Part shown: piece after piece, positions 55,676-63,748 of the stretch
Position numbering within the stretch: position 1 is the stretch's first letter
Layout: every line of letters begins with the position of its first letter
DNA from: Paenibacillus chitinolyticus NBRC 15660
GTDB taxonomy: Bacteria; Bacillota; Bacilli; Paenibacillales; NBRC-103111
Direction of reading: 5' to 3'
Assembly (NCBI RefSeq): GCF_000739915.1
Contig: NZ_BBJT01000002.1
Span: 372,001-436,000 of the forward strand
Length of the DNA stretch: 64,000 nt
Position numbers and translations under genes: made by a program
Notes under the pieces: model-generated
What the model was told of the DNA's origin: nothing
Databases searched by the model: none
Seen by the model: only the letters and a program-made list of their open reading frames with translations

Positions 55676-55780
55676 AGGTGTCCTCCCTTCGCGGTAGTTT
55701 TGCAAATGGGTGAATTTATCCCGTCTACCGGGTTTTGCAACAAGAGATTCTTGCGTTAGAAACTAAACTATTTTTGCTTT
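55676..55780 (+). ncRNA. Possible structured small RNA or leader of unknown class
   Basis: Downstream of the promoter at 55642, GGTAG (from 55692) can pair with CTACC (to about 55729) around an inner GGG/CCC hairpin. GTTTTGCAA occurs twice, 34 bases apart. A CAAGA-gat-TCTTG hairpin follows, then a T-rich stretch. I do not recognise a riboswitch class. It could be a leader of the gene at 56314, an independent RNA, or chance. Confidence 0.25.
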
Positions 55781-55955
55781 CAAGCTTTGTAGGAGTCCCA
55801 TTTGCTTCCTCTTCTTATAAAATTACATAATTCACCATCAATTACCAATTATAACTGATGTCCTCTCGGTAATCATGGTATTTTTGAACTATTTTGTATT
55901 AATTTAATAATAAGGTCTATTTTTATCCATTTTTACAAAATATCAACACTTAATG

Positions 55956-55991
55956 TGACATATGTCATTGCCGACAAGTATACATTTGTCG
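55956..55991. promoter_or_regulatory. Adjacent palindromes in the NRPS control region
   Basis: TGACATATGTCA (55956-55967) is a perfect 12-bp palindrome. It is followed by CGACAA-N8-TTGTCG (55972-55991). The 9-mer TGACATATG also occurs at the promoter near 55643, suggesting a common binding protein. Confidence 0.4.
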
Positions 55992-56313
55992 ATTAATCCC
56001 GCTTTTCCGCCCCCTCTCTACAGTCCACACCTCTATATCTTTCCAAAAGCAATGACGAACGCGGCTCATCGAGCACCCTTCCTATCCCTTTTTTATGTGG
56101 ATTAATTCACCTACTCTGCGAATATAAATAACAGGCGACTCCCTCAAAAACACAAATCTTAGGCTTACAAATGCCCCGGCGCCCGCAATTATTCTTTTTA
56201 AATAAAACGGTATTTACAAAAATCGTCCTTTCCGTTTACGATGAGCTAATAAACGTTTTTTATTCTAAATAATGGGAAACTATTCAAGATGAGAATAAAG
56301 GAGAGATAATTGG

Positions 56314-57177
56314 ATGTTTAAACGTTTGCTCCGCACCACCGCGCTTGTCTTGACCGTCGGTTCGACTCTGTTGACCGGAACGGTGATCCAGTCCGCACCT
56401 GCTCAGGCCGCAAGTAACATGGTGCCCGATTACGAGGTAAAGATTTTGATGAGCCCGTCGACCGTTCTGGGCTCGGATAACAAGCTCAAAAGCGACGTGC
56501 TGGATACGTTCGCCATGCCGTCCAGCGTTACCAAAATGAATGTGGCTTTCCTGGACACGAACGCCAAAAATATTTACAACGGCGGCTGGAGCCCCCGCAT
56601 TCGCAAAACCGAAGGCGAGAGCAAATTCGAGCTGAGCTACAAAAAACGGTACCCGATCGTAAACAACGATATCAACGCCGCGCTTACGAAAGCGAACCAG
56701 GACGGATTCGACTCCAGCGACACGAACTACGAAGCGCAAGTCGAGTGGGGCTACCAGAACAAAACCTTGAGCATCACGCGAAGCAAAAATGCCAGCAAAT
56801 CCGGTTACAGCGGCATGGATCTTCCGTCTGTCAGCGATGCCCGCAGCCTTCTGATCAGCAATGCGCCGGGCAAGTTCGACAACTGGCTCAGCAACGGCTG
56901 GGGCACGAGCCTGCTCGGAAGCTCCCGCTACTACGGGCCGGTGCTTGCCAAACGCTCGATCGGCACTTGGAACGGCTTGAAGCTGTACATCGAAGTATGG
57001 CCGATCCGGAACTCTGCCGGAACCGGCACCGACTACATAGTCGAAGCTTCGTTCAAGACGACGAGCGAATCAACCGCGTCCGCGAAGCACGATGAACTGA
57101 TCGCACTACTGCAGAGCAAGGGCTGGTTCCTCGCGCAGGATTCGCTCAAGACTCAGTTGATTATGGATCGCTATTGA
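56314..57177 (+). CDS. Secreted CYTH-domain-like protein
   Basis: The 287-residue product has a clear signal peptide with basic N-terminus, hydrophobic core and a cleavage site after APAQA (about residue 33). The mature part shows the CYTH pattern: DYEVKI for the N-terminal ExExK strand, MNVAFLDTNAKNIYNGGWSPRIRKTEG for the DT and R-x-R elements, FELSYKKRY, YEAQVEWG, and LKLYIEVWPI for the later acidic strand. CYTH enzymes hydrolyse tripolyphosphate or act as adenylyl cyclases and are normally cytoplasmic, so export is unusual. The ATG follows AAAGGAGAG. It is divergent from the NRPS operon across an AT-rich region. The function is not established. Confidence 0.75.
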   Translation: MFKRLLRTTALVLTVGSTLLTGTVIQSAPAQAASNMVPDYEVKILMSPSTVLGSDNKLKSDVLDTFAMPSSVTKMNVAFLDTNAKNIYNGGWSPRIRKTEGESKFELSYKKRYPIVNNDINAALTKANQDGFDSSDTNYEAQVEWGYQNKTLSITRSKNASKSGYSGMDLPSVSDARSLLISNAPGKFDNWLSNGWGTSLLGSSRYYGPVLAKRSIGTWNGLKLYIEVWPIRNSAGTGTDYIVEASFKTTSESTASAKHDELIALLQSKGWFLAQDSLKTQLIMDRY

Positions 57178-57194
57178 CACCGGGGTAAAAAAAT

Positions 57195-57227
57195 AACAGG
57201 TGCAGGCTATAAAAGCCTGCACCTGTT
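57195..57227. terminator. Terminator between convergent transcripts
   Basis: AACAGGTGCAGGCT pairs perfectly with AGCCTGCACCTGTT (14 bp, 5-base loop). The minus-strand side continues TATTTTTTT, so it mainly ends the SnoaL-like operon; the plus side serves the CYTH-like gene less well. Confidence 0.75.
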
Positions 57228-57424
57228 TGCGTTCGTACACCGCATATACACAGTCCAATGTACGCTTTCCAAATGAACCTTGAGCTGCTTTGCATGACGC
57301 GGTTTCACGGTTCGCATTATGCCGCCGTATGACCACCGCCGTCGCCGTGGATCAAAACCGCTCTCTACGGAGACAACCCTCAGCTTTCGCTGAAAGCACG
57401 ATGAGCCCTCCCGGATACCGTTTT

Positions 57425-57811
57425 TTAACTGTAATCTTCGATTACGAGCAACTTGCCGTCTTCAATTGTAAATACCGACTTTCCTTTAAGAGCGAACTTT
57501 TCCCCTGCTTTAGGACCGTGGGGCAGATCGGCAGCAAGAGTTCCCTCGTAATCAATCTCAACTTCGACCCGGTCGCCTTTCACCGTATAATCCGTAATAG
57601 TCTGACAGCGCAGGGAGAACAGCTTTTTGGATTGCCCGGCTAATTCGCGAAAAGCGTCTTTTCCTTCCGTCTCCGCATTCACGACGCCGTTAGAGATGTT
57701 GCGGAACACAATCTTCTCTTGCATAAGCAGAAGCATGCCTTCGATATCGAAAGCGTTGTAGGCCTCCACGTACTTTTCAACCAAGCTTATCGCCGCACGG
57801 TTCTCCATCAT
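57425..57811 (-). CDS. SnoaL/NTF2-like fold protein
   Basis: The 128-residue product (AAISLVEKYVEAYNAFDIEGMLLLMQEKIVFRNISNG at the start) has the cone-shaped NTF2-like fold pattern: N-terminal helices, then strands ending SVFTIEDGKLLVIEDYS. Such proteins are polyketide cyclases, isomerases or ligand binders. Two adjacent ATGs (57811 and 57808) follow GAGGAG; the second has better spacing. It lies 18 bases after the TetR gene in an apparent three-gene operon with a hydrolase. Function unknown. Confidence 0.75.
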   Translation of the reverse strand: MMENRAAISLVEKYVEAYNAFDIEGMLLLMQEKIVFRNISNGVVNAETEGKDAFRELAGQSKKLFSLRCQTITDYTVKGDRVEVEIDYEGTLAADLPHGPKAGEKFALKGKSVFTIEDGKLLVIEDYS

Positions 57812-57829
57812 GACGCTCCTCTCGAATAA

Positions 57830-58420
57830 CTATTCGGTAACACAAAAATCACGAAACAACTGCTCTTTCACCTGCCGGACGGGATAATGCTCGGGATAGG
57901 TCGAGATCATCAGGGAAATCCCGTGGATGGCGGAAGAAAAATGAAGCGATCTAATTTCGGGATCGGGAACTCCGAGTTTACGGAACATCTCACACTGGAG
58001 CTGAAACTGCCGGGCCATCTCCTCATTAAGCATCTGGCTGTACCGGGACAGCAGCAGATCTTCTTCGGGCTGCGTTTGCAGATGCAAATAAAACCGGTAA
58101 ATTTTCGGGTGGTGTAGCACATTGTCGATGGCGCCGTCGATGATATGTTTCAACTGCTCGGACGGAGTACCCAAAGCGGCCGCTTTTTGCATAACGTCTT
58201 CGATTTCTTCTATCCGGCTTTGTACCATGTCGCCGAGAAGTTCTTCTTTTCCTTTATAATAATTGTACAAAAGCCCTTTGGAAACCCCCGCCCTCTTCGC
58301 TATATCGGCAATAGAAGCGTTATAGTAGCCCTTCTCTATAAAAACTTGCATGGCCGAAGTCCGGATGTTTTCTTGGGCAAGCTGGCGGACGCGGTCGTTT
58401 TCTTCCTTGGAACGCGGCAT
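57830..58420 (-). CDS. TetR-family transcriptional regulator
   Basis: The 196-residue product has the helix-turn-helix at about 20-62 (RTSAMQVFIEKGYYNASIADIAKRAGVSKGLLYNYYKGKEELL) and a helical C-terminal domain. Its ATG overlaps the stop of the hydrolase gene by one base (TGATG), so the two are coupled. A 20-base imperfect palindrome at the promoter of this operon is its probable operator. Confidence 0.9.
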   Translation of the reverse strand: MPRSKEENDRVRQLAQENIRTSAMQVFIEKGYYNASIADIAKRAGVSKGLLYNYYKGKEELLGDMVQSRIEEIEDVMQKAAALGTPSEQLKHIIDGAIDNVLHHPKIYRFYLHLQTQPEEDLLLSRYSQMLNEEMARQFQLQCEMFRKLGVPDPEIRSLHFSSAIHGISLMISTYPEHYPVRQVKEQLFRDFCVTE

Positions 58421-59178
58421 CAGACAAGTTCCTTCAGGAACTGTTCGATATAACCGGCCGTTTCAGCGGGATGAGTCAATGTCAGCATATGGTCGGCACC
58501 TTCTATCCGGATGAATTTACACGAAGGCACACGCTTATATTCCTCCGCAACGCGTTCCATATCCCCCCATTCCACCGTTCCTTGCAGAAACAAAGTCGGC
58601 GCGCTAATCTCTTCCAAACGCTCCATCGCGGGAGGCTGAGGCCAGTTCACTTCGAAGCTCTTCCATTCCGTAAAAACTTTGCGCATATAGTCGGTATGCA
58701 TTTCAATCAGAAAATCCCGCTGCGGACTCGACATGACGACCCGGTAATTAGGCCCGGCCAAAGAAGTATCGATCATTTTGTCGAGATCGGGGGCGAGTGA
58801 GTTTACTTGGGCTATCCATTCCGTAAATTCCTTCGAGTAGGGAAAACCGCTAAGCGACGGGGAGAGCAGGATAAGCCGACTCACCATCGAAGGATAAGTC
58901 AAAGCGAAATCCGCTGCCGCCTGTCCGCCCATGGAATGACCGACCAGGACAGCCTGCTCGATATTCAAGTGATGGAGCAGGCGCTTCAGATCTTCGACCA
59001 GATTGGCCGGAGCGGTCGGAGCCGGGGATTTCCCGGTTCCCCGACCGTCGAATGTGATCACCTGAAACGACTGCGCCAAAATCGGAGCGATGAACTTCCA
59101 TTCACGAGAGTCTACACCGGGACTGTGGATAAATACGAGCGGAGTACCTTCCCCTTTTACCTCATAAAACAGATCCAT
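58420..59178 (-). CDS. Alpha/beta hydrolase
   Basis: The 252-residue product has the alpha/beta-hydrolase fold: oxyanion region FIHSPGVDSREW, FDGRGTGKS after the third strand, nucleophile elbow VGHSMGG (Ser near 92), and the C-terminal Asp in FLQGTVEWGD and His in EGADHMLTL. I prefer ATG 59178, 9 bases after AAAGGAG; a GTG two codons earlier is too close. It leads an operon with a TetR regulator and a SnoaL-like protein. It may be an esterase, lactonase or C-C hydrolase; substrate unknown. Confidence 0.88.
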   Translation of the reverse strand: MDLFYEVKGEGTPLVFIHSPGVDSREWKFIAPILAQSFQVITFDGRGTGKSPAPTAPANLVEDLKRLLHHLNIEQAVLVGHSMGGQAAADFALTYPSMVSRLILLSPSLSGFPYSKEFTEWIAQVNSLAPDLDKMIDTSLAGPNYRVVMSSPQRDFLIEMHTDYMRKVFTEWKSFEVNWPQPPAMERLEEISAPTLFLQGTVEWGDMERVAEEYKRVPSCKFIRIEGADHMLTLTHPAETAGYIEQFLKELV

Positions 59179-59222
59179 GTACACGAACTCCTTTCAGCAT
59201 GAAAAATATTCCTTTCAGGTTT

Positions 59223-59251
59223 ATTTTATTATTGAATGAACGTACAGTCAA
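59223..59251 (-). promoter_or_regulatory. Promoter and TetR operator of the hydrolase operon
   Basis: On the minus strand TTGACT (59246-59251), 17-base spacer, TAAAAT (59223-59228). The imperfect palindrome TTGAATGAACGTACAGTCAA (59232-59251) fills the spacer and -35 box, a placement that would allow repression by the operon's own TetR protein. Confidence 0.6.
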
Positions 59252-59284
59252 TATAAAATTTAACCTTATTTGCACAACAGAAAT

Positions 59285-59320
59285 AAAAAACCAGCCGTCC
59301 TTATCGGTAGGAACGACTGG
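59285..59320 (-). terminator. Intrinsic terminator after the GNAT gene
   Basis: On the minus strand CCAGTCGTTCCT pairs with AGGACGGCTGG (one bulge, one wobble), followed by TTTTTTATTT. Confidence 0.7.
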
Positions 59321-59333
59321 CTTTTAAACCGAA

Positions 59334-59786
59334 TTAGTCCAGCGAAAGCTTCATCCCCTCATGGCTGGCCGTAAAACCCAGCTTGCCGTAAAAGCGGTGG
59401 GCGTCTCCACGCGTTTTGTCCGTCGTGAGCTGGACGAGCCCACACCCGTGCATCTTGGCGATTTCAATGGCATGCTCGAGCAGGGCTTTTCCGATTCCGT
59501 GCCCTCTGTAACGGCTGTCCACGCGGACGCCTTCCACCTGCGCTCGTGTCATCCCCATGCGAGCAAGACCGGGAATCAGCGTCAGCTGCAAACAGCCGAC
59601 CACCTCCCCGCCTATCTCCGCCACAAGGATGGAATTGCCCGTCTGCCCGGTGATAGCGGAAAATGCCTCCTCGTATGCCGGAGGCAGCGGTTTCTCATAC
59701 CGCTCACGGTGGGATCCAAGCTCGTCATCGGCGAGCAGGCGCACGATCTCTTCCAAATCGCCGCGCTGCGCAGTTCTAATTTCCAT
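59334..59786 (-). CDS. GNAT-family N-acetyltransferase
   Basis: The 150-residue product has the GNAT fold: EIRTAQRGDLEEIVRLL at the start, strand 4 EIGGEVVGCLQLTLIP, the acetyl-CoA motif A VRVDSRYRGHGIGKALLEHAI (R-G-x-G-I-G), and the motif B region HRFYGKLGFTASHEGMKLSL. It should acetylate a small-molecule amine or protein; the substrate is unknown. The ATG follows GGGGAGG. It is a single gene with its own terminator. Resistance-related functions are possible given the neighbours but not shown. Confidence 0.92.
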   Translation of the reverse strand: MEIRTAQRGDLEEIVRLLADDELGSHRERYEKPLPPAYEEAFSAITGQTGNSILVAEIGGEVVGCLQLTLIPGLARMGMTRAQVEGVRVDSRYRGHGIGKALLEHAIEIAKMHGCGLVQLTTDKTRGDAHRFYGKLGFTASHEGMKLSLD

Positions 59787-59988
59787 CGGTATTCCTCCCC
59801 TGCATTTCGTTTAGCTGAACCATTTTAAGACCGTTCAGAAGTACGCTCCACACCTTGTGAAAATCTTCAGCGATTTTGTCCGGGTACCCTTCTTGCACAT
59901 GACTTGCACATGAGCCGGATGATGAAAAGTTCCCGTACACAAGCTCTTCCACTTGCCCCGCATCGAAAAAAAGCGCAGTTCTCTTGGC

Positions 59989-62238
59989 TCAAACCCTTGT
60001 ATCCCGCAAAAAAGGGCCGGTCACAGAACCGTCCGCTTCCGCCAATTCCAGCGGGGTTCCCTCGAATATAACTTCTCCCCCGTTCTTTCCCGCTTCGGGC
60101 CCGAGCTCGATGATCCAGTCGGCCTGTTTAATGACATCGCCGTTATGCTCGATCACAATGACTGTATTTCCCTTATCGACCAGACGATTCATCATCGCCA
60201 GAAGTTTGCTCACGTCCGCCATATGAAGCCCGGTCGTCGGTTCGTCCAGAATGTAAATCCTGCCCTGCCTGTGCAGCTTGCTCGCAAGCTTGATACGCTG
60301 ACACTCCCCGCCGGATAACGTGCTGAGCGGCTGTCCCAACGCCAGGTAACCCAATCCTACATCGCGGATCGCCTGCAGGGGACGTACAATCTCTTCCTCC
60401 TCGAAGAAATGCAATGCCTCATGCGCCGTCATTTTTAACACTTCGTAGATCGATTTACCTTTATACGTATAACCGAGCACGTCTTCCTTAAACCGTTTGC
60501 CGCCGCACCTTTCGCAAAGCGTTTTGACCGGTTCCAGAAATGCCATGTCCGTTTCCAGAAAGCCGAGTCCTCCGCAGTCCGGGCACGCCCCCTTCGAGTT
60601 AAAGCTGAACAGTGAATCGCTGACCCCGTTCGTCCTGGCGAACAAATGCCGGATCTCATCCATGATTCCCGTGTAAGTGGCCGGTGTAGAGCGGATATTC
60701 CCGCTGACCGGAGACTGATCGATCACAACCGCTTCCGGATTCTCTGCCGCAAATACATCGTGAATGAGCGTGCTCTTGCCGGAACCGGCCATTCCGGTAA
60801 CGACCGTGAGGACGCCGGACGGAATACGGACGGTAATATTTTTCAAGTTATGAAGAGAAGCGTTCTCAATCGTCAGCCAGCCGGAAGGCTTGCGCGGGTG
60901 CGGATTAAAAGGGATCTCCCTCTTCATGTTTTTGCCCGTCAGGGTGTCCGCTTCATAAAGGCCCTCTAGATTGCCTTCGTAAACGATGCGCCCTCCTTCC
61001 GCACCGGCTTCGGGCCCCATATCGACAATGTAATCCCCGATCCGGATCACATCCCGGTCATGCTCCACGACAAGGATCGTATTGCCCTTGTCCCTTAGTT
61101 TGCACAGGAGCCCGTTCAACCGCTCGACATCGCGCGGATGCAGGCCGGTGCTCGGTTCGTCGAAAATATAAAGCATATCCGTCAAGCTGCTGTTCAGGTG
61201 ACGGACCATTTTGATCCGCTGGGATTCGCCGCCGGAAAGAGTTTTCGTCTCCCGGTCCAAGCGGAGATACCCGAGTCCCACGTCGAGCAAATGCTGAAGC
61301 GGCGGGATCATCCCGGACAAAATCGGTGCGGCCGTTTTGTCCCCGAGCAGGCTTTTCAGGAACGGGAGTAAATCTTCGATCTCTTGAGCTGCCGCCTCGG
61401 CGATATTTTGCCCGTTGATTTTGCAGCCCAGCGCCGCTTCGTTTAAACGCGTTCCCCCACACAGCTCGCACGGAGAGAACGTGATGTACCGCTTCACGTT
61501 ATCCGGCAAGCTGGGTCCGTCCTTTTTGAAATAGAGCCGGATAAACCGGTCCACGACACCTTCGAATCGTTTGGAGGGCATTCCGCCGTCGGAAGGCAGC
61601 TGCAGGTTCTCCGATTTGCCGTATAAAAGCCTCTGCCACTCCACATCTGTGTAATCCCGAAGCTTTTTGTCCGGATCAAACAGACCGGTGAGCAGATGGT
61701 GCTTGGCATACCAGGTTCCGGCCGTGAAGGTCGAGAACCGCACCGCTCCTTCATTCAGCGACTTCGAGCGGTCGAAAAGCTTGCGGATATCCGGAACGGC
61801 TCTGGTGCCCATCCCCTGGCATCCGGGACACATCCCTGCGGGATCGTTGAACGAGAACGCGTTCGAATAGCCGATGAAGGGCGTTCCTACGCGTGAGAAC
61901 AAAAGCCGGAGCAGCGCGTTGATATCCGTTGCCGTTCCGACGGTCGAGCGCGAGTTGCCGCCCAGTCTTTTCTGATCAATCACGATAGCGGTAGACAGAT
62001 TCTCGATGCTGTCCACCTCCGGTTGACCGGTTTTCGGCAGGCGGTTTCGGATGAAGGTCGAGAACATTTCGTTCAGCTGGCGCTGAGCCTCGGCACTGAT
62101 CGTATCGAAGACGACGGATGATTTGCCCGATCCCGACACGCCGGTAAACACCGTTATTTTTCTCTTCGGTATACGAAGATGAATATCCTTCAGATTATTT
62201 TCCCGTGCCCCTCTCAGCACGATATATTCCGGTCTCAT
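59989..62238 (-). CDS. UvrA-like ABC ATPase, short (DrrC-type) form
   Basis: The 749-residue product has two ABC ATPase halves: Walker A TGVSGSGKSS (about 30), signature LSGGESQRIKMVRHL, then Walker A TGMAGSGKST (about 480), signature LSGGECQRIKLASKL and Walker B YILDEPTTGLH. Four CxxC pairs (CPGC, CELC, CPDC, CERC) fit UvrA-type zinc modules. It is about 200 residues shorter than UvrA, as in DrrC-like paralogues linked to resistance to DNA-binding drugs. ATG 62238 follows AGAGGAGAAG; the upstream 16 residues are lysine-rich and unlike the family. Role in resistance or repair is inferred. Confidence 0.88.
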   Translation of the reverse strand: MRPEYIVLRGARENNLKDIHLRIPKRKITVFTGVSGSGKSSVVFDTISAEAQRQLNEMFSTFIRNRLPKTGQPEVDSIENLSTAIVIDQKRLGGNSRSTVGTATDINALLRLLFSRVGTPFIGYSNAFSFNDPAGMCPGCQGMGTRAVPDIRKLFDRSKSLNEGAVRFSTFTAGTWYAKHHLLTGLFDPDKKLRDYTDVEWQRLLYGKSENLQLPSDGGMPSKRFEGVVDRFIRLYFKKDGPSLPDNVKRYITFSPCELCGGTRLNEAALGCKINGQNIAEAAAQEIEDLLPFLKSLLGDKTAAPILSGMIPPLQHLLDVGLGYLRLDRETKTLSGGESQRIKMVRHLNSSLTDMLYIFDEPSTGLHPRDVERLNGLLCKLRDKGNTILVVEHDRDVIRIGDYIVDMGPEAGAEGGRIVYEGNLEGLYEADTLTGKNMKREIPFNPHPRKPSGWLTIENASLHNLKNITVRIPSGVLTVVTGMAGSGKSTLIHDVFAAENPEAVVIDQSPVSGNIRSTPATYTGIMDEIRHLFARTNGVSDSLFSFNSKGACPDCGGLGFLETDMAFLEPVKTLCERCGGKRFKEDVLGYTYKGKSIYEVLKMTAHEALHFFEEEEIVRPLQAIRDVGLGYLALGQPLSTLSGGECQRIKLASKLHRQGRIYILDEPTTGLHMADVSKLLAMMNRLVDKGNTVIVIEHNGDVIKQADWIIELGPEAGKNGGEVIFEGTPLELAEADGSVTGPFLRDTRV

Positions 62239-62298
62239 TTTTGCTTCTCCTCTCTTTTCGGCTTGTGCTGTCCGTTTTGCTTCCACCGTAACAAAAAG

Positions 62299-62322
62299 AC
62301 CCTGACAGCTATGTGTCAGGGT
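62299..62322. terminator. Intrinsic terminator before the UvrA-like gene
   Basis: ACCCTGACA pairs with TGTCAGGGT across a 6-base loop, followed by TCTTTATT on the plus strand and by TTTTTGT on the minus strand. It ends the aadK-like transcript. Confidence 0.7.
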
Positions 62323-62347
62323 TCTTTATTATTTTCAAGATAGTTAA

Positions 62348-63214
62348 CTAGATATCCCTCGCATCGGGAGCAAGGAGCTGGACTCGGCGCAAATAGGGTT
62401 TGATCTTCTCCGCTTCTTCCGCGGGATATGTGTACCCGAATTCGGCCGCCACTTGTAGGGCAACAGGCTCAAAAAGCTCTCCCGTCACGTACAAAGCGTT
62501 CCAAACCTGCTCATAATCGCCGGTTTCATAGGTCGACAAAAGCTTGTTCCAAGATTCTTCATCCAGGTACCGCTTTAAAAATTTGCTGTTCTTCCCGATA
62601 CTGAGCGAGAAGCCGGTATCCATCCCGACCTTCCATTCCAGCATTTTGAGCAGCATCGCCCTAACCAGGTTCACATGATCAATCGCATACAAAATTTCCT
62701 GTCTCCACAGTCCTTTGGCGACATAGGTAGACACCCACCAGAATTCGTTGCAGCAATCGGCGAAACGTTGGGCGTCGGGCCGCTGCACCCAATAGTCTTC
62801 ATCGGTCGGAGGCGGTAAAGCCGGCAGATCGTTGTCCTTGTCAAGCAGGATCACCGTCAGCTTGTCTTCCCGGCAGTACATCTCTTTCTCCTCTAGAGGA
62901 ATAAGCGTCAGGTCTATGCGATTCCCGTCTGTAAATAACATGAGATAGGCAAAACGGTTTCCCGGCTCGTTAGGAAACAGGGCCATATCATCCGGCGTCT
63001 GCATAATCATCCGTTCCCCGAACACATTTACCCAATCCAGGTCGTTTCTAAAAGATTCCACATCCGTAACGAGATAGACGATATCGTAGTCTCTGAAAAT
63101 GTCTTTGGAAACATTCGGATTCGTCCTCGAGCCGTTCAAACCGACCGCTCTTACGCGGCTGTCGTTCTCCGCCACTTTTATTATCAGATCAAACATTTCT
63201 TGTTCCGAACGCAT
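62348..63214 (-). CDS. aadK: Aminoglycoside 6-adenylyltransferase (AadK-like)
   Basis: ANT(6) enzymes inactivate streptomycin by adenylylation. The 288-residue product has the nucleotidyltransferase motif GLNGSRTNPNVSKDIFRDYDIVYLVTD (G-S-R, then D-Y-D) near the N-terminus. It then has the family blocks MQTPDDMALFPNEPGNRFAYLMLFTDGNRIDLTLIP, DNDLPALPPPTDEDYWVQRPDAQRFADCCNEFWWVSTYVAKGLWR and FSLSIGKNSKFLKRYLD. Length is typical of chromosomal AadK. ATG follows AGGAGG by about 8 bases. It is probably an intrinsic chromosomal gene. Function is confident at family level. Confidence 0.92.
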   Translation of the reverse strand: MRSEQEMFDLIIKVAENDSRVRAVGLNGSRTNPNVSKDIFRDYDIVYLVTDVESFRNDLDWVNVFGERMIMQTPDDMALFPNEPGNRFAYLMLFTDGNRIDLTLIPLEEKEMYCREDKLTVILLDKDNDLPALPPPTDEDYWVQRPDAQRFADCCNEFWWVSTYVAKGLWRQEILYAIDHVNLVRAMLLKMLEWKVGMDTGFSLSIGKNSKFLKRYLDEESWNKLLSTYETGDYEQVWNALYVTGELFEPVALQVAAEFGYTYPAEEAEKIKPYLRRVQLLAPDARDI

Positions 63215-63297
63215 GGATCGGCACCTCCTGAGTTTTCATGTTCACATTTTGGCACGAAAACGTTCCAAGGAGGTCCCCGGATATCCGGTAAATGGAG

Positions 63298-63624
63298 TTA
63301 TATAAAATGTTCCGCAAATGTCATCCGTTTATCCTCCCGGTTAAAATTGTAAGCCAGGGCTGCCAAAAAGCCCGGTTCAGCGGCATATGCAGGTGACGGA
63401 TTTCTTGCTTTGGTCAGATCGAGTCCAATGCGGTTTCGCACAGCCGAGACGCGATGCTGCGCTTCGTCGAATTTCCGGCGATAATTATTGAAACCGGACG
63501 TTTTTACCTTCCAATAAATTTTACCATATTCGTGAGACGGACGGAAATTTTCTGATTTTGAGATAAGAGTGGACGCTGTACAAGAGCCCCATTTTACGGG
63601 GCGGGAGTCAGTAGTTCGAGCCAA
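63298..63624 (-). other. Weak open frame, possibly decayed sequence
   Basis: The frame can encode about 108 residues (with ARNPSPAYAAEPGFLAALAY near the end) but begins at a TTG without a ribosome binding site, has no recognised domain, and ends in an unremarkable sequence. The stretch between the aadK-like gene and the next terminator (63215-63650) therefore holds no supported gene. It could be a gene remnant. Confidence 0.2.
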
Positions 63625-63649
63625 CTAATGGTCATAAAGAGAAATACGA

Positions 63650-63695
63650 GCGAATAAAAAGAACCCGCTACCCTTATAAAACGGCAGCGGGTTCT
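63650..63695 (-). terminator. Terminator of the flavoprotein gene at the right edge
   Basis: AGAACCCGCT (63660-63669) pairs with AGCGGGTTCT (63686-63695). Read on the minus strand the stem is followed by TTTTTATTC. Confidence 0.75.
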
Positions 63696-63748
63696 AGGTT
63701 TGATCAAGCTTTGATTAACGGAGAAATTTTCCCGTAAGCTCTCAACGT

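Larger units (their letters stand above)
55480..56313. other. AT-rich divergent control region between the NRPS operon and a secreted protein gene
   Basis: The 834 bases hold no supported gene. They hold several palindromes (see separate entries) and one good plus-strand promoter. A long AT-rich stretch (55800-55960) carries A/T tracts of the type bound by AbrB-like or nucleoid proteins. I could not find a convincing sigma-A promoter reading into octA; a weak candidate is TTGAAA with a 17-base spacer ending just before 55535. Confidence 0.5.

Noticed and set aside
55676-55780. Known riboswitch class
   Set aside because: I compared it by eye with c-di-GMP, cobalamin, glycine, fluoride and preQ1 elements and found no conserved core; left as an unknown structured region.
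63298-63624. 108-codon gene or transposase remnant
   Set aside because: It starts at TTG without a ribosome binding site and I could not match it to a transposase; kept only as a weak frame.
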